From: Erythroxylum novogranatense
Lineage: Eukaryota; Streptophyta; Magnoliopsida; Malpighiales; Erythroxylaceae
DNA length: 64,000 nt
Direction: 5' to 3'
Assembly (NCBI GenBank): GCA_029891385.1
Contig: CM057233.1
Coordinates: 34,516,540-34,580,539 of the forward strand
Shown here piece after piece: positions 12,707-24,708 of the stretch. The position numbers and the translations under genes were made by a program. Under the pieces are notes generated by a model. It was given only the letters and a program-made list of their open reading frames with translations, was not told the origin of the DNA and made no database searches. Numbering within the stretch: the first letter of the stretch is position 1; every line of letters begins with the position of its first letter.

Positions 12707-15534
12707 TTGTCATGACACCCACCAAGTGTTTTATAAAACCTATATTATTGCCATGTGAAAGACATTTTCATGTCTTTCATCCCTAACAAAGACACTCTCA
12801 TCTTCTCCTTTCTCTCCATCTACGAAACTTACTTTCACCTCACCATGTTTGATTTTTATCCAACTCCTTCACTTTGTTTTTTCAATATTCATTGTCTTCT
12901 CCTTCTTTTTGCTAAAATACCCAACCCATTTCACCTTGAAAGTTCATTTTCGTGCATGTTGGAGGAGCTAGGGGTTTTTGGTGATTTGAAGGAGCTTTGG
13001 AGCTAAACATGTAAGTTAAACTTTGTTTTTCTTGGGTTATCTTTATAGAAGCATATTTGATGATAGTTAGAGGCAAAATGGTCATGAAATGAGGATGGGT
13101 GCATGCTAAAAACATGAACGAGGAATGTGGTAGATTCATGTATTGCTTTTATATGGATGATGATTAATGATTCATAAATTGATATAGAGATGTTTTAGAG
13201 TTAGAATGAAGTGTAGAAAATTTTAAGGATGAATGGATATTGTTATGTTCTAGTTTTGGTAGATAAAAACGTGGATGGTGAAAAATCTATGTAAATGTCT
13301 TATTTTTGTAGTTGTGAATGATCATTAATGACCCATGATTTGTTATAGAGATGTTTTGGAAGTTGGATGATCCATATAATGGTGTTAGGATGAGTGTAGA
13401 AAATCAATTATGAATGGGAAAATGCATGTGTTTTGTTTTTGCTTAATGATCAAATATAGATCATAGATTGATTTGTGAATGTTTTGGATATGAAATGGGG
13501 TTGAGAATGAGGAGTTTTTTGGTAGAAAAGGTGATCTTGGTATGAGTTGTGTTGGGGGTAAGATTTGGAAACAAAATTGATAGTTGAACTGGAAAATGTT
13601 GCAGCAACATGACCTATGAGTGTGCTTCTCTAGAGTTGTTCAATTGAGATGATTCTTGATTTGGATTAACTTAGAGATATATGGCTACATTTTGTATGAG
13701 GAAATCGAATTCAAATTATGTCACTAAGAGTTTCTAATTTTGACTTGAAGTTGAGTACTGGATGTAGGAAAAAGTGTAGAAAAACTAGATACATAATGGG
13801 TTCTTGTTCTGTTTTCTTAATGAATTGATGTGAATCTATTTAGGTGTTTTTGTGATGATGTAAAATGAGTCTAAAGCTAAAGAAATGGATTAATGTGGTG
13901 TCTTGAAATGTGAAGGATCAAAGTGATAGTTAGAAGTGAGATGAAAGTGGAAATGGAGTTGAATATGTGCAGAAAATTGATGATGAATGCACATATATAT
14001 GCATGTTCTGATATTAGTGTTTATGATCAATCATGGGCTATAATTTGGTTATGGATGATGGTGAGTTGAAAGTGAGTTAGAAAAATGGATAAATGATGAG
14101 TATTGAACTAGAAATGATAGACTAAGCATGAGAAATTGAATGTTATAAGTAAAGAGTTAGAAATATGGAAATCATAGAAAGCAAATGAACATACTTTGGT
14201 GCAAGAGCAATAAATTTTTATGTAGACCTTTGATTGAGTTCATTTAGGTATGGTTTTAAAGAGGATTTCAAGATATAAAAATTCTATGAAGAACGCGAAA
14301 AGAGATTCTGACGTTTAGAGGGCCAAATTTTCAAAGTTTTGTAAGTGACTCGTAAAGGTCCATTTAACGGACATGGATGTCCATTTAACAGACATTCACG
14401 GGTCAAGTGACCCTAATTAAGGCTTCAAATGGATCTTAAAGTGAACCTAAAATGGTCCTTGGTTTATGGGACTAATGTATGATAGGTTTGAAGTGAAAAT
14501 GAAGGTTAAAACTTAGTGAACGAATGGATGAAATCAAAGTATCAAATGCATGAGTATAATGGGAATGAAGATGTTTATATGATGGTAGTTATGTTCAAGG
14601 AAGTTGAGTAATATGTATTAAGTGATTAATTGTGAATGAGAATTGGATATTATGAGATCATATGAGGTTAGAGAAGAGATGCCGAGAAATTGAGTTATGA
14701 TATAGAGAGATCAAGTGTTTTTGAGGTGTAAGCTTATGAATAAGCTAGACACATAAAAAGGGTAAAGATTGAATGGAGAATTTAGAATGATCATGTGCAA
14801 ATGAATTTTAAATCTAAGTTCAATTGGACATATAAGAGTTATGAAATGGGAATGAGCATGAGATATGAATTTAGAAAATATACTCAGGATTGTCATTAAG
14901 TATGCATTATACATTACACATATACATGTGTGTAAAACTGAATGTTTATGTGATTGTGCAATTAATAACGTGTGTTCAATATGTGTTTTGCATAATGTTG
15001 ATACAGGATAGAACGTCTCCATCTAGAAGTTTCTGGATCATGGAAGCTAATGCTAATCTGGAGCGTACTGTGAGTAGACCTAGATGATCTCATTTCATTA
15101 TTTGTTTTGTGTGAACTTTGGTATTGATTGACTAGTGAATGTCTATATGAATGTGATTGATTGTGTTAGTTTCCGGACAAGAGGTCCTATAATTGTGATG
15201 CTTGGTTGAGATATTAAAGTGCTCCTTGTATGTGAATTGGATGAAATATGTGATACATGACTTGGTTGTTAAATGTTGGAATTAGTTCCGAAGGAAATTG
15301 TGATCACTTATAAGTAAAAAAGTGATACTCAACTCTAATTTTGAATGACGGACTATGGTCCGATGAAATGTGAATGTGAGTGAATGAGATTATGCAAATG
15401 TGATTGATGCACTTCATTTCATGAATGCATGAAACATAATGACAGTTATGACTAGAGTAGCTACCGATCAGAGCTTAAAGCTCAATGAGTGAAAAAGAGC
15501 CTCGAGCTTAAAAGTGATTCAGAGCCTCAGGCTC

Positions 15535-15615
15535 AACATTTAATGAGCCCTATATAGGAAAGTTATCAATAAGTCCTATATGGGACAGTTATTAATGAGC
15601 CCTATATGGGAGAGT
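15535..15615 (+). repeat. Short tandem array in insertion A (GAGCCCTATATGGGA units)
   Basis: About three units of roughly 31 bases containing GAGCCCTATATAGGA or GAGCCCTATATGGGA, each followed by AGTTATTAAT-like sequence. The same words occur on the opposite strand in insertion C at 31715-31820. Confidence 0.8.
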
Positions 15616-16310
15616 TAGGCATTCGATCACAACAAAGTAATAAATGAAAAGTGGGTCTCATGTGCACTGCATATGCATAACATGAATGATTAAGTGAATT
15701 GAACGTGAAGTGTGAAATTAAATGTGAAATGTGAAACGTGAAATGATGTGAATGTGAATTATGTGTTATGTGACAGTGTGAGCCATTGATGATGGTCACT
15801 CATTGAGTTCGCAAAACTCACCCAAAATTTGCAAATATTTTTCAGGACTCCGAAGAATATCCTGTTAGGCAAACGGGAGTATACTTACTGCATGTGAGTG
15901 AAAGAAGAGGATGGGATCAGTTTGCGTCTGCATTAGTATTTTCTTATTTTTGTATAAATTTATATTCCGCCATTTCTGAAAATTAATGTATTCCAAAATT
16001 TTGTTCAATGTGTATACAAAGGCTTTTATGGTGGAATGTAAAGACATTATGAATAAAGTGCTTTGTAATTGTAAGGGGCCCCAATTGGCTATTGAAATTT
16101 TATTGATTGTATTGTGTCATTAAAAATGTTTATGAATGAAAGTGGGCTCAAATTGGTTAACGATTGCTGCATGTTACGTGTGTGGTTTTGAATAAAAAAT
16201 TATATCGACTTTTGAATGATAGAGTGCTTTAGCATGCCACCCTCACGGGACACGAACTCGAATATCACCATCGATGTCGAGTTCGGGTCTTGCGGGAGTG
16301 GGGTGTTACA

Positions 16311-18210
16311 TATTCCTTGGATACATTGTGTCTAAGGATGGTTTTTTTATTGATAAATAAAAAATTGATGCTATTAAATCATGGCCAACTCCTAAATCCG
16401 ATAGTAAAGCTCATAACTTTCATGGATTGGCTTCTTTTTATTTGAGATTTGTGAAGAACTTTAGTTCTATTATGGCAACGATTATTGAATGTATGAAGAA
16501 AGGGAAATTCAAATGGAGTGATTTTGCACAAAAGGCATTTGAATTGATTAAATGGAAGTTATGTTCCACCCCTATATTAGCTCTTCCTAATTTTATTGAG
16601 CTATTTAAAGTAAAATATGAGGCTAGTGGAGTCAGAATTAGGGCTGCACTTATTCAACAAAAACGTCCCATTGCTTATTTTAATGAGAACCTTAATGGAT
16701 CTAAACTAAATTACTCTACTTATGATAAAGAGGTCTATGTGATCGTTCCGATTCTTAGTAATTAGAGTCATTATTGGCGACCTAGGCCTTTCGTGTTACA
16801 TAGTGACTATGAAACATTAAGGCATATTAATGGGATACAAAAACTTAATCCACGTCATGCTAAGTAGGTCGAGTTTCTACAATCCTTTACTTTCTCATCG
16901 AAGTATAAGGATGGACACTCTAATATCATAGCTGACGCATTGTAATGAAGGTATTCTATCCTTTTAATACTTAATTCAAGGCTCATTGGCTTTGAAATCA
17001 TCAAGAATTCATATATAGGGGATGAAGACTTTGCTAGATTATTTGAACTTTGCAAAAAAGAAGTTTATGACTAGTTTGTAATTCATTATGGTTTTCTCTT
17101 CATAGGGAATAAATTGTGTGTTTCCAAGGGCTCTTTTCGTGATTTATTGATTCACGAAACTCATGGTGGTGGTCTTGCTGGTCATTTTGGTATTCAGAAG
17201 ACTTATGAAAATCTTTAAAAACATTTATACTGGCCTCATATGTTTCGAGATGTGCAATTAATATGATACTTGCCAAATAGCAAAGAGTACTTTTCACTAA
17301 GGACTTTACATACTTCTTCCTGTTCCAAAACGACAAAGAGAGGATATTAGTATAGATTTCATTATCAAATTATCTTGCATATAATATGATAAGGATGCAA
17401 GTATGGTAGTTGTAGATCATTTCTCAAAGATGGCTCATTTTGTTGCATGTTATAAAACTGATGATGCTTCACATATTGCTAATTATACTTTAAAGAGATT
17501 ATTTGTCTTTATGGGATACCGAAAAGCATAGTTTCTGATCGAGATTTGAAACTTTTGAATCATTTTTTACAGATGTTGTGGAAATTACTTAGAACATAGC
17601 TATTATTTGGCAATGCTCACCATCCACAAACTGAAGTTACAAGTCGCACTTTTAATGCCTTAGCCTTGTTTCATGGATTGGTGAGTAAAACCAACAAATA
17701 TTGGGATTTAAAACTTGTTGACACTGAATTTGCCTATGATATATCTCCACTAGTTCTACTAGAGATATCCTTTTAAAGTTGTTTATGGAGTGAATCATTT
17801 TGTTATTGTGGATTTACTTCCTATTTCAAAGAAAGACTCAGTGAGTATAGATACAAAGGCCAAGGCAGAGATAATAAAAAACACTCATAAACATATTTGC
17901 CCAAAGATAGAGAGGATTAAAGAGAGTTAAAAGGTTCGTGTTAATCATTTCACAAGCAACTAAGCTTTCAACCTGGTAATCTATTTTTGATTCAACTTTG
18001 CAAGGAAAGATTTCCAAGCAAAAGGAAGAATAAACTTATGTCCCGTGCTAATGGATCATTCAAAGTGCTTGAACAAATTGAAGAGACTACATACAAGATT
18101 GATCTTCTAGGAGATTATGGAGTTTATGATACTTTTAATGTTGTTGTTATGTCTCCTTACTTGAACGATGAAGATTTGAGGGAAAATGCTTTTCAAGAGA
18201 GGGAGAATGG
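16311..18210 (+). pseudogene. Gypsy RT end, RNase H and integrase, broken; polypurine tract
   Basis: Continues RT with LGYIVSKDGF and FHGLASFYLRFVKNFSSI, then RNase H (KYEASGVRIRAALIQQKRPI, YSTYDKEVY, LHSDYETLR, DGHSNIIADAL). Integrase follows with HETHGGGLAGHFGIQKTYE, VDHFSKMAHFVAC, SIVSDRDLKLLNHF and the C-terminal block GSFKVLEQIEETTYKIDLLG. Many stops interrupt it. A purine-rich tract at 18193-18210 (AAGAGAGGGAGAATGG) directly precedes the 3' LTR, as expected for the plus-strand primer. Confidence 0.88.
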
Positions 18211-18764
18211 TGTGGGACATAAGTAGACTTTTTCTCCAATCCATTATATTTGAATTTACATGATAATTTCATGCATGGAGGTAATGAGTTTTAGAGTTTT
18301 ATAAACAATGCAATATTTGGTTATACATATGTGATTGTAAGTTTTGGATTTGAAACCAAGTGAAGCCTTGTCCTCTTAGCCTGAAATTTTAGGAGCATGT
18401 AGAGGACACACAAAATTAGTCTTCTATTAATTTTCATAATTTTTTTATCTTATACAATTAGTTTTAGTTGTTTACTTGGACACTAAGTCTAATAGCTGGA
18501 AACAGTGCTTAGGATACATTTTTTCCTTTCCAAAATTAGTTTTCTTATTCTTTTAGATCTTTTAGTATGATTCTAATTGTCTAGGATGTTTCCTAATAGT
18601 ATTATAAGTTTTCTTTTAGATCTTTAGTATGATTCTATATTGTCTAGGTTATTTCCTAATAGGATTTGGAGTTTTCTACAATAAATAGGGGTTATAAGGT
18701 TTTTGTGTGTTTGATTTAGAAATAAATGTTCAAACTTTTTCTTCACAAATTTATAGTTGATTCC
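18211..18764 (+). repeat. 3' LTR of the gypsy element, truncated
   Basis: Matches 8825-9330, starting TGTGGGACATAAGTAGACT. It lacks the last roughly 200 bases present in the 5' copy and stops at GTTGATTCC, where Athila-type integrase sequence begins on the other strand. Confidence 0.75.
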
Positions 18765-21069
18765 TTCTGCTTAAGATGAGAGTCGTGCCATCTTGTGACC
18801 TTCTCCTTATAAAGTTTGGTATTTTCGTACGCATTGCAACCAAACTCTTTAAATTCATTTAGTTGCAGAAGTTGATTCTCACATTTTTTCTTCCAATCAA
18901 AATTTGAAATCTTAATTGCCCAATATGATAGATGCTTTAGTTCCATAAGCAAATGACAAGCTTTACCATATACGAGTCAGAAGGGAGTTGTTCTGATCAA
19001 CATTTTAAAAGTAGTTTGATAAGACTATAAGGCATCATCTAGCTTTAATGCGCACTCCTTCCTAGAATTATTCACCATCTTTTCTAAAATTTGATTCAGT
19101 TCTTAGTTCACAACTTCCACTTGTCCACTTGTTTGCGAGTGATAAAGAGTTGTAACTAGATGGTGGACTTCATATCTTTTTAGGAGAGTGTCAAAAGATC
19201 TGTTATAAAAATGTGTTCCCCCATCACTTATTATCGTTATTGGAACTCTAAATTAGTTGAATAACTATTTGATGAATGTTTGTACAACATTCCCATCATT
19301 AGTTGGAGATGCCATAGCTTAGGCCCACTGAGATACGTAGTCCACTCCGACTAGAATGTATGTGTTCCCTATGGAGGATAGGAAGGGACCCATAAAGTTG
19401 ATGCCCTACAAATCGAAGACTTTAACTTCCAAGATGTTGGATAAAGGCATCTCTTCTCTTTTGGAGATGTTGCTCATTTTTTAACAGTGATCACAATGTG
19501 CCAGGAAAGCCTGAGCGTCCTTAAACAAATGTGGCCAATAGAATCCACAGTTAAGTACTCGAGCTACTGCCTTGTTTGCTCCATAATGGCCAACATACTG
19601 TGCTTTGTGACATTATGTTAATATGTCCAACATCTTATCCTCTAACACACATCGTCTTATTATCCCATCAACACAAGTATTATATAGGATCGGCTCATCC
19701 CATAAATATTGAGTGCACTCACACAAAAATCATTTTCTTTGTTGATATGACATATCAAAAGGAATTTTACCACTGGTGATAAAATTTGTGATATCTATGA
19801 ACCACAATGTCTTATTAAGTCGCATCAAGGTTTCATCAGGGAATTTTTCATTAATATCATCATTTAGCTCGCATTCCCCTCCTTCCAAACATGATAAGTG
19901 GTCCTTGACTACATTCTCCACTCTCTTCTTTTCTCTTCCTTCTATGTCAAACTCTTGTAAGAGTAGAACTCATTAAATAAGCCTTAGTTTTATCCTTTTT
20001 GGTAGAAAGATACTTTCATGCAACGTGATTTGTAAATACGATCATTTTAGAACCTAAGAGGTATGACCGACACTTATCACATGCATACACCACTATGAGT
20101 AATTCCTTTTTAATGGTGGTGTAGTTAAGTTAGGTTCCTATAAGTGTTTTACTTATATAGTATACCACCTGTAACATTTTTTCCTTCCTTTGGCCCAATA
20201 TGTAACCAACAACTTGGCCACTAGCATCACACATAACTCTGAATGGGATTGTCCAATTGAGTGGTGTTAAGATTAGTGTTGATATTAACACCTCCTTTAA
20301 TTGATTGAATGTAGATAAATAGTTATCATTAAAGAGGAAAGGCACATCCTTGACTAAGAAGTTTCTTAAGGGTCTTGTGATTTGCAAAAAATCCTTGATA
20401 AAGCGATAGCAAAACCTAACATGGCCTAAGAATACTCAAATTCCCTTGACGTTGATTAGAGGTGGGAGCTTCTCTATAACCTTTGTTTTTATTCAGTCCA
20501 CTTCATATCTTTGGTGCTAAATTTTGTGCCCGAGCACTATTCCCTCCTACTTCATAAAGCGGCACTTCTCCCAACTCAACACTAAATGTGATTCTTCACA
20601 TCATTGGAGCACTTTGTCCAAATTGGTTAAGCACTTCTCAAAAGAGACTCTAAAAACAGAACGGGCGTCTCGGTGTGTAACCTACGGTGAGGGGGCGCTA
20701 TAACTTTGTCCAAATTGGTTAAGCATTTCTCAAAAGAGATTCTAAAGATAGAAAAATCATCCATGAAAACTTCCATTGTATCTTCAATCATGTTCGCAAA
20801 GATAGGCATCATGCACTTTTAAAATGTAGTTGAGGCATTGCATAACCTAAAAGAGATTCATCTATACACAAAGGTACCATAAGGACATGAATGTGGTCTT
20901 TACCTAGTCTTTAGGGTAGATGAATATCTTATTGTACTTCAAGTAATCATCTAAGAAGCAATATAATGATTGACCAACCACTCTTTCTATCATTTGATCT
21001 ACGAATGGGAGAAGGAAATGCTCCTTTTTAGTCACTTTATTGAGTTTGCAATAGTTTATACATACTCTT
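18765..21069 (-). pseudogene. Athila-type Ty3/gypsy pol, part 1 (RT, RNase H, integrase)
   Basis: On the minus strand from 21069 downward: VCINYCKLNKVTKKEHFLLP, FVDQMIERV, the catalytic EVFMDDFSIF near 20770, ECLTNLDKVI, RNase H VMCDASGQVVGYILGQR near 20220, then integrase pieces including LYKEKVTRWHDSHL near 18790. This is the Athila order and wording. Stops and indels are frequent. The frame is cut at 21069, inside the RT, by insertion D and continues at 28574. Confidence 0.85.
20611..20747. repeat. 45 bp duplication flanking a GC-rich 47 bp segment within Athila RT
   Basis: ACTTTGTCCAAATTGGTTAA with its following 25 bases occurs at 20611-20655 and again at 20703-20747 with three differences. 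The 47 bases between them (including GGGCGTCTCGGTGTGTAACC) are much richer in G and C than the surroundings and are not part of the RT. Confidence 0.75.
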
Positions 21070-22796
21070 TGTTGGCCCCCAATTTTTTTTAAAGAATAAG
21101 TATGATTTATATTAATTATTAGGTCTTTATGAAAGTTTGTGGAGTTAATTATTATGTTGATGTTAAAAAGAGTATATGATAGAGGTTGATTGAATTAAAG
21201 TGTTAAGGTTATAAGAATGTTTAAGGGTGTTTTTGGCAAGACATTTAAGGTTAAAAGAACCTAAGCTTAAGGAAGGGTAAAATGGACTTTTTGGACTCAT
21301 TAAGGGTAAAAATGGAAGAAGAAATGTTGGCTTGTTATTTTAAAAAGGGGAAACGAAATAGGAGAGAAAGAAGAGAAATAACAAATCAAAGAGAGAAAGA
21401 AGAGAGATTTCAGTAGTTGAGAGAAAAGAAGAGAGTTGAGCTAGGGTTCTTCATTTCTTAGTTATGAGAGAGATTTTGAAGTGGTTTAAGAAGAGAAAAA
21501 GGTAGAGGAAGAGAAGAGCTTCCATTTGAGTTAAAGATCTCTTCATTTGGTAAAGAATCAAGGTAAGATCATTTTAAATCTTTTGGATTTGTGGAAGAAT
21601 TTTAGTTTATGGAGTTTAGAAAATGCATGGGTTTAAGTATTCTAGCACCAATTTTTAGTGATTGTGTTTTGTGGGATTTTCAATTGAAAACCCTATTGAG
21701 TGGAAATTTTGTTATTGTAGAAGGAAATCAAGAAAGGTAAGAGAAGCAAGAGTAGGGACATTTTGAGTAAGTCCTTAAGCAAGGAAATCAAGGTGGGTTA
21801 CATGTTTATAATAGAGTTATGAGCCACTAATGCTTTTCCAAATCATAAAAATAAAAATGATTTCAATTATTTCTTAAATTAGTTTTTAATACTTTTGAGT
21901 GATTTGAGAAATTGTTAAATATTTGTGTATGGATTTTGATGATGAAATGGAAAAATGTTTTTGAAATATTTATGTTATGTCTTGAAAAATTTCATGGCAT
22001 TTTGTATAAATGAAAAGATGAGAAAGCATGAAAGTATGGGCATATGACAAAATGATTTGATCATGATTATGTGCTTCTGTTTGGGTGAGAGTGGAATCAT
22101 TATGTTCGTCACGTGCACGTTGACAAGAGCCTTCTCCTTGCTACCCTTTTGTGGCATATGAGCTCCGAAATTGGATTCATTCTGATCATGGGATAAACTT
22201 CGGTTTCTCCATTTTGTTTCCATGGAACCCTTGAGCCATTTGTTTGTGCATTGCATCTTTGAATTGTCAAGAATGGTGCATAATTGACTGTTATACTTTG
22301 ATGGTGCAATGTACATGCTATGTTTATGTGATGATGTGTAATTATGAGTTTTTGAGCTAGACTTGAGAATTTGACAACAAAGTGTTTTATGAATTCAAAG
22401 TGACTTTTATAAGATAAATGAACATTTCAACGATTTTGTTTATCCTTTGTTATAAACTGTTACCCACGAGCTTTCAAGCTCACCCCTTTTGTCCCATCTC
22501 CAGGTAATAGCTAAGAGATCAAGTGATCAAGAGCCTAAGGGAATTTCTTCAATTGCTTATTTTGTATTTTGAGTTGGTTTTGGAAAAGCAACAAGTTTGT
22601 TTGTTCAAGAACCTTTTAAAATTTGAGATTTTGAGACGATGATGTAATGTGACTTAGAATGCCATTAAAGATTTGTAAAACTTTATTCTTTTGATGTTAA
22701 TGAAATATGAATGATGTATGGATGATGTGAGCCAAAATTAGATATACGTGAAGAAGTTATCAACTTGAGTTGATGATTTTGGAACATAAATTGTTG

Positions 22797-22817
22797 ATAT
22801 ATATATATATATATATA
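22797..22817. repeat. (AT)n microsatellite in insertion D
   Basis: An uninterrupted AT dinucleotide run followed by AAATAAATAAG. Confidence 0.9.
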
Positions 22818-23185
22818 AATAAATAAGTAGAGACATATGTACATAAGTGAGATGTCATGGAAAGGAAGATAGGAATTTATGACTGATTGGATGTAGTCGA
22901 AGGTGATGATACAAATGAGTTGAGATTTAAGAGATTAATGAAGTCAATTTGGTAGTTGAAAGGTTATGCTCAGGACATCCCAAATTTGCACAGTGTAAAA
23001 TTCAAGTCTTTCATAGGGGAAGAATTCGTGTTCTGACTTTAGGGAGAAAATTGGACTAATCTAGGCTGAATTAGTCAAAGTTTCTAGAAAGTTGTAGATT
23101 ATCTTTCTAACTTTCCAACGGTATATAATATGAAATTTTTGGACATTGGAGTCGAAAGTTATGATCCTTATAAGAGGAGATGCTC

Positions 23186-23395
23186 AGGAGTGTATTCTGC
23201 TTCATCTTAAGTTGACTCTGCTTCGTTTTAGGTTGACCTTCTGTTTCGTCTTAAGTTGACTCTGCTTCGTCTTAGGTTGACCTTCTGCTTTGTCTTAAGT
23301 TGACTTTACTTCGTCTTAGGTTGACCATCTGCTTCTTCTTACGTTGACCATCTGCTTCTTCTTAGGTTGACCTTATTCTTCTTCTTATGTAGATT
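23186..23395 (+). repeat. Minisatellite of about 22 bp units in insertion D
   Basis: Eight or nine imperfect copies of CTGCTTCGTCTTAAGTTGAC, or the variant with AGGTTGACCTT. Alternate units differ, giving a roughly 45 bp higher-order repeat. Variation is mostly C/T. Confidence 0.85.
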
Positions 23396-24006
23396 AAAAC
23401 ATCTTCTAGTCCAATTTTGACCCTCTAGATGACAAAATCTGTCTTCAAGGTCTTCATGAATGTTATAGATCTTGAAGTCCTCTTTCGGATCATCTAAAGA
23501 ACACCTTAACCAGACATTTCTAGAAAAAGTTATGATAATTTTCCCAATTCATCTGTCCCTTCGTCTGGTTTCATCTGATCATATCATCTGGTTCCACTTT
23601 TGACCCTCCAGATCTTCATAAAAGTTGTAGTTCTTGAAGTCCTCTTTTTAACCATCCAAAGAACACCTTAATCCGACATCTCTAGAGAAAGTTATGAAAA
23701 TTTTTTCAATTCATCTGACCCTATAGATGATCTAACTTGTCTTCAAGGTCTTCACAAAAGTTATATATCTTGAAATCCTCTTTCTAACCATCTAAAGAAC
23801 ACCCTAATCTGACATCTCTAGGGAAAGTTATGACAATTTTTCCAATTTGTCTGACCCTTCATCTGGTTTCTTCTAACCCTATCGTCTAGTCCCATTTTTT
23901 ACCCTATAAATGATCGAATTTGTAACAGTGCAGATCACTCGCTCACAGATATTGTCCACTTTGAGCCTTGGCCCAACCAAGCTCTCACAGTTTTACTTTT
24001 TCCGAG

Positions 24007-24092
24007 GCCTTCTCAGGAGATCACCCATCCTAATACTACTCTCACCCAAGCACATTTAATCTCAAAGTTCTGATGGGATCCGGTGCATTAAG
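24007..24092 (-). repeat. 5S rRNA-derived segment in the left Cassandra LTR
   Basis: The minus strand resembles the internal promoter half of plant 5S rRNA: CACCGGATCCCATCAGAACT, then a degenerate AGTTAAGCGTGCTTGGG region, GAGAGTAGTATTAGGATGGG and TGATCTCC. This domain is diagnostic of Cassandra LTRs. It is not a functional 5S gene. Confidence 0.9.
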
Positions 24093-24247
24093 CCATAAAA
24101 AACGCATCTATAAGGGAGAGGTATCCATACCCTTATAAGACGTACTTCGTTCCCCTCTCCAACCAATGTGGGATCTCACACTTTCTAACCCCTTAGGTCC
24201 CAACTCTTTTTGGGGTCCAGCCTAGCTGGCACAACGGTTTGAGTACT

Positions 24248-24260
24248 GGCTCTGATACCA
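24248..24260 (-). other. Primer binding site of Cassandra (initiator tRNA-Met)
   Basis: The minus strand reads TGGTATCAGAGCC, the common plant primer site complementary to the 3' end of initiator tRNA-Met. It fixes the element's orientation. Confidence 0.9.
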
Positions 24261-24345
24261 CTCTGTAACAGCTCAGATCACTCGCTCATAGATATTGTCT
24301 GCTTTGGGCCTTAGCCCAGCCAAGCCCTCATAGTTTTACTTTTCC

Positions 24346-24432
24346 CGAAGCCTTCCTAGGAGGTCACTCATCCTAGTACTACTCTCACCCAAGAACATTT
24401 AATCTTGAAATTCTGATGGGATTCGGTGCATT
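24346..24432 (-). repeat. 5S rRNA-derived segment in the right Cassandra LTR
   Basis: The second copy of the 5S-like domain. The minus strand includes CCGAATCCCATCAGAATTTC and GAGAGTAGTACTAGGATGAG. It is closer to the 5S consensus in the TAGTACTAGGATG word than the left copy. Confidence 0.9.
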
Positions 24433-24708
24433 AGGCCATGTAAAACGCGTCTGTAAGGGAGAGGTATCCGTATCCTTATAAGGTATACTTCGTTCCCCTA
24501 TCCAACCGATGTGGGATCTTATAGAATATGTCTTCAAGGTCTTCATAAAAGTTGTAAATCTTGAAATTTTCTTTCTAACCATCTAAAAAAAACCTTAATC
24601 CGACATCTCTAGGGAAAGTTATGACAATTTTCCCAATTCATCTAGTTTCATCTGATCCTATCGTCTGGTCCCACTTTTCACCCTATAGATGATAAAATTT
24701 GTCTTCAA

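Larger units (their letters stand above)
12141..16310 (+). mobile_element. Insertion A: 4.17 kb LTR-like element without genes (solo LTR)
   Basis: Begins TGTAACATCC and ends GGGTGTTACA, with the exact 5 bp duplication TATTC at 12136-12140 and 16311-16315. No coding frame, primer site or internal second copy of the ends is visible, so a solo LTR left by LTR-LTR recombination is the simplest reading. Its 3' end (GACACGAACTCGAATATCAC, then GGAGTGGGGTGTTACA) is the reverse complement of the left ends of insertions B and C, so all three are one family. The CACTCATTGAGTTCGCAAAA motif near 15797 is also found (reversed) in B and C. Confidence 0.85.
8825..18764 (+). mobile_element. Degenerate Ty3/gypsy LTR retrotransposon, interrupted by insertion A
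   Basis: The layout is 5' LTR (8825-9546), tRNA-Met-like PBS, gag, protease, RT, RNase H, integrase, polypurine tract and a 3' LTR cut short at 18764. All coding blocks are on the plus strand in the gypsy order and carry many stops and frameshifts. A 4170 bp insertion splits RT between 12140 and 16311, and reading across it restores the RT frame. The integrase end resembles Reina/CRM-type chromoviruses (GDYGVYDTFNV), but no chromodomain is evident. The left edge is next to a copia fragment and the right edge joins Athila-type integrase. Confidence 0.88.
23921..24523 (-). mobile_element. Cassandra-type TRIM retrotransposon
   Basis: Two 260 bp LTRs (23921-24180 and 24264-24523) flank an 83 bp interior. 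On the minus strand the better-preserved LTR (23921-24180) starts TGTGAGATCCCACATTGGTT and ends CTGTTACA, as in Cassandra. The other copy is mutated at its first bases. A primer site TGGTATCAGAGCC lies on the minus strand at 24248-24260, three bases from the right LTR, and a purine-rich AAGGGGTTAGAAAG sits at the other edge. The likely target duplication is GAATT at 23916-23920 and GAATA at 24524-24528. It carries no genes and must have moved with proteins from another element. By eye the LTRs differ at about 36 of 260 positions, nearly all transitions, so it is old and was probably methylated. Confidence 0.92.

Noticed and set aside
24007..24432. 5S rRNA genes
   Set aside because: The similarity is limited to the internal promoter half, degenerate, and placed inside paired 260 bp LTRs with a primer site between them. 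It is Cassandra LTR sequence, not a 5S array.
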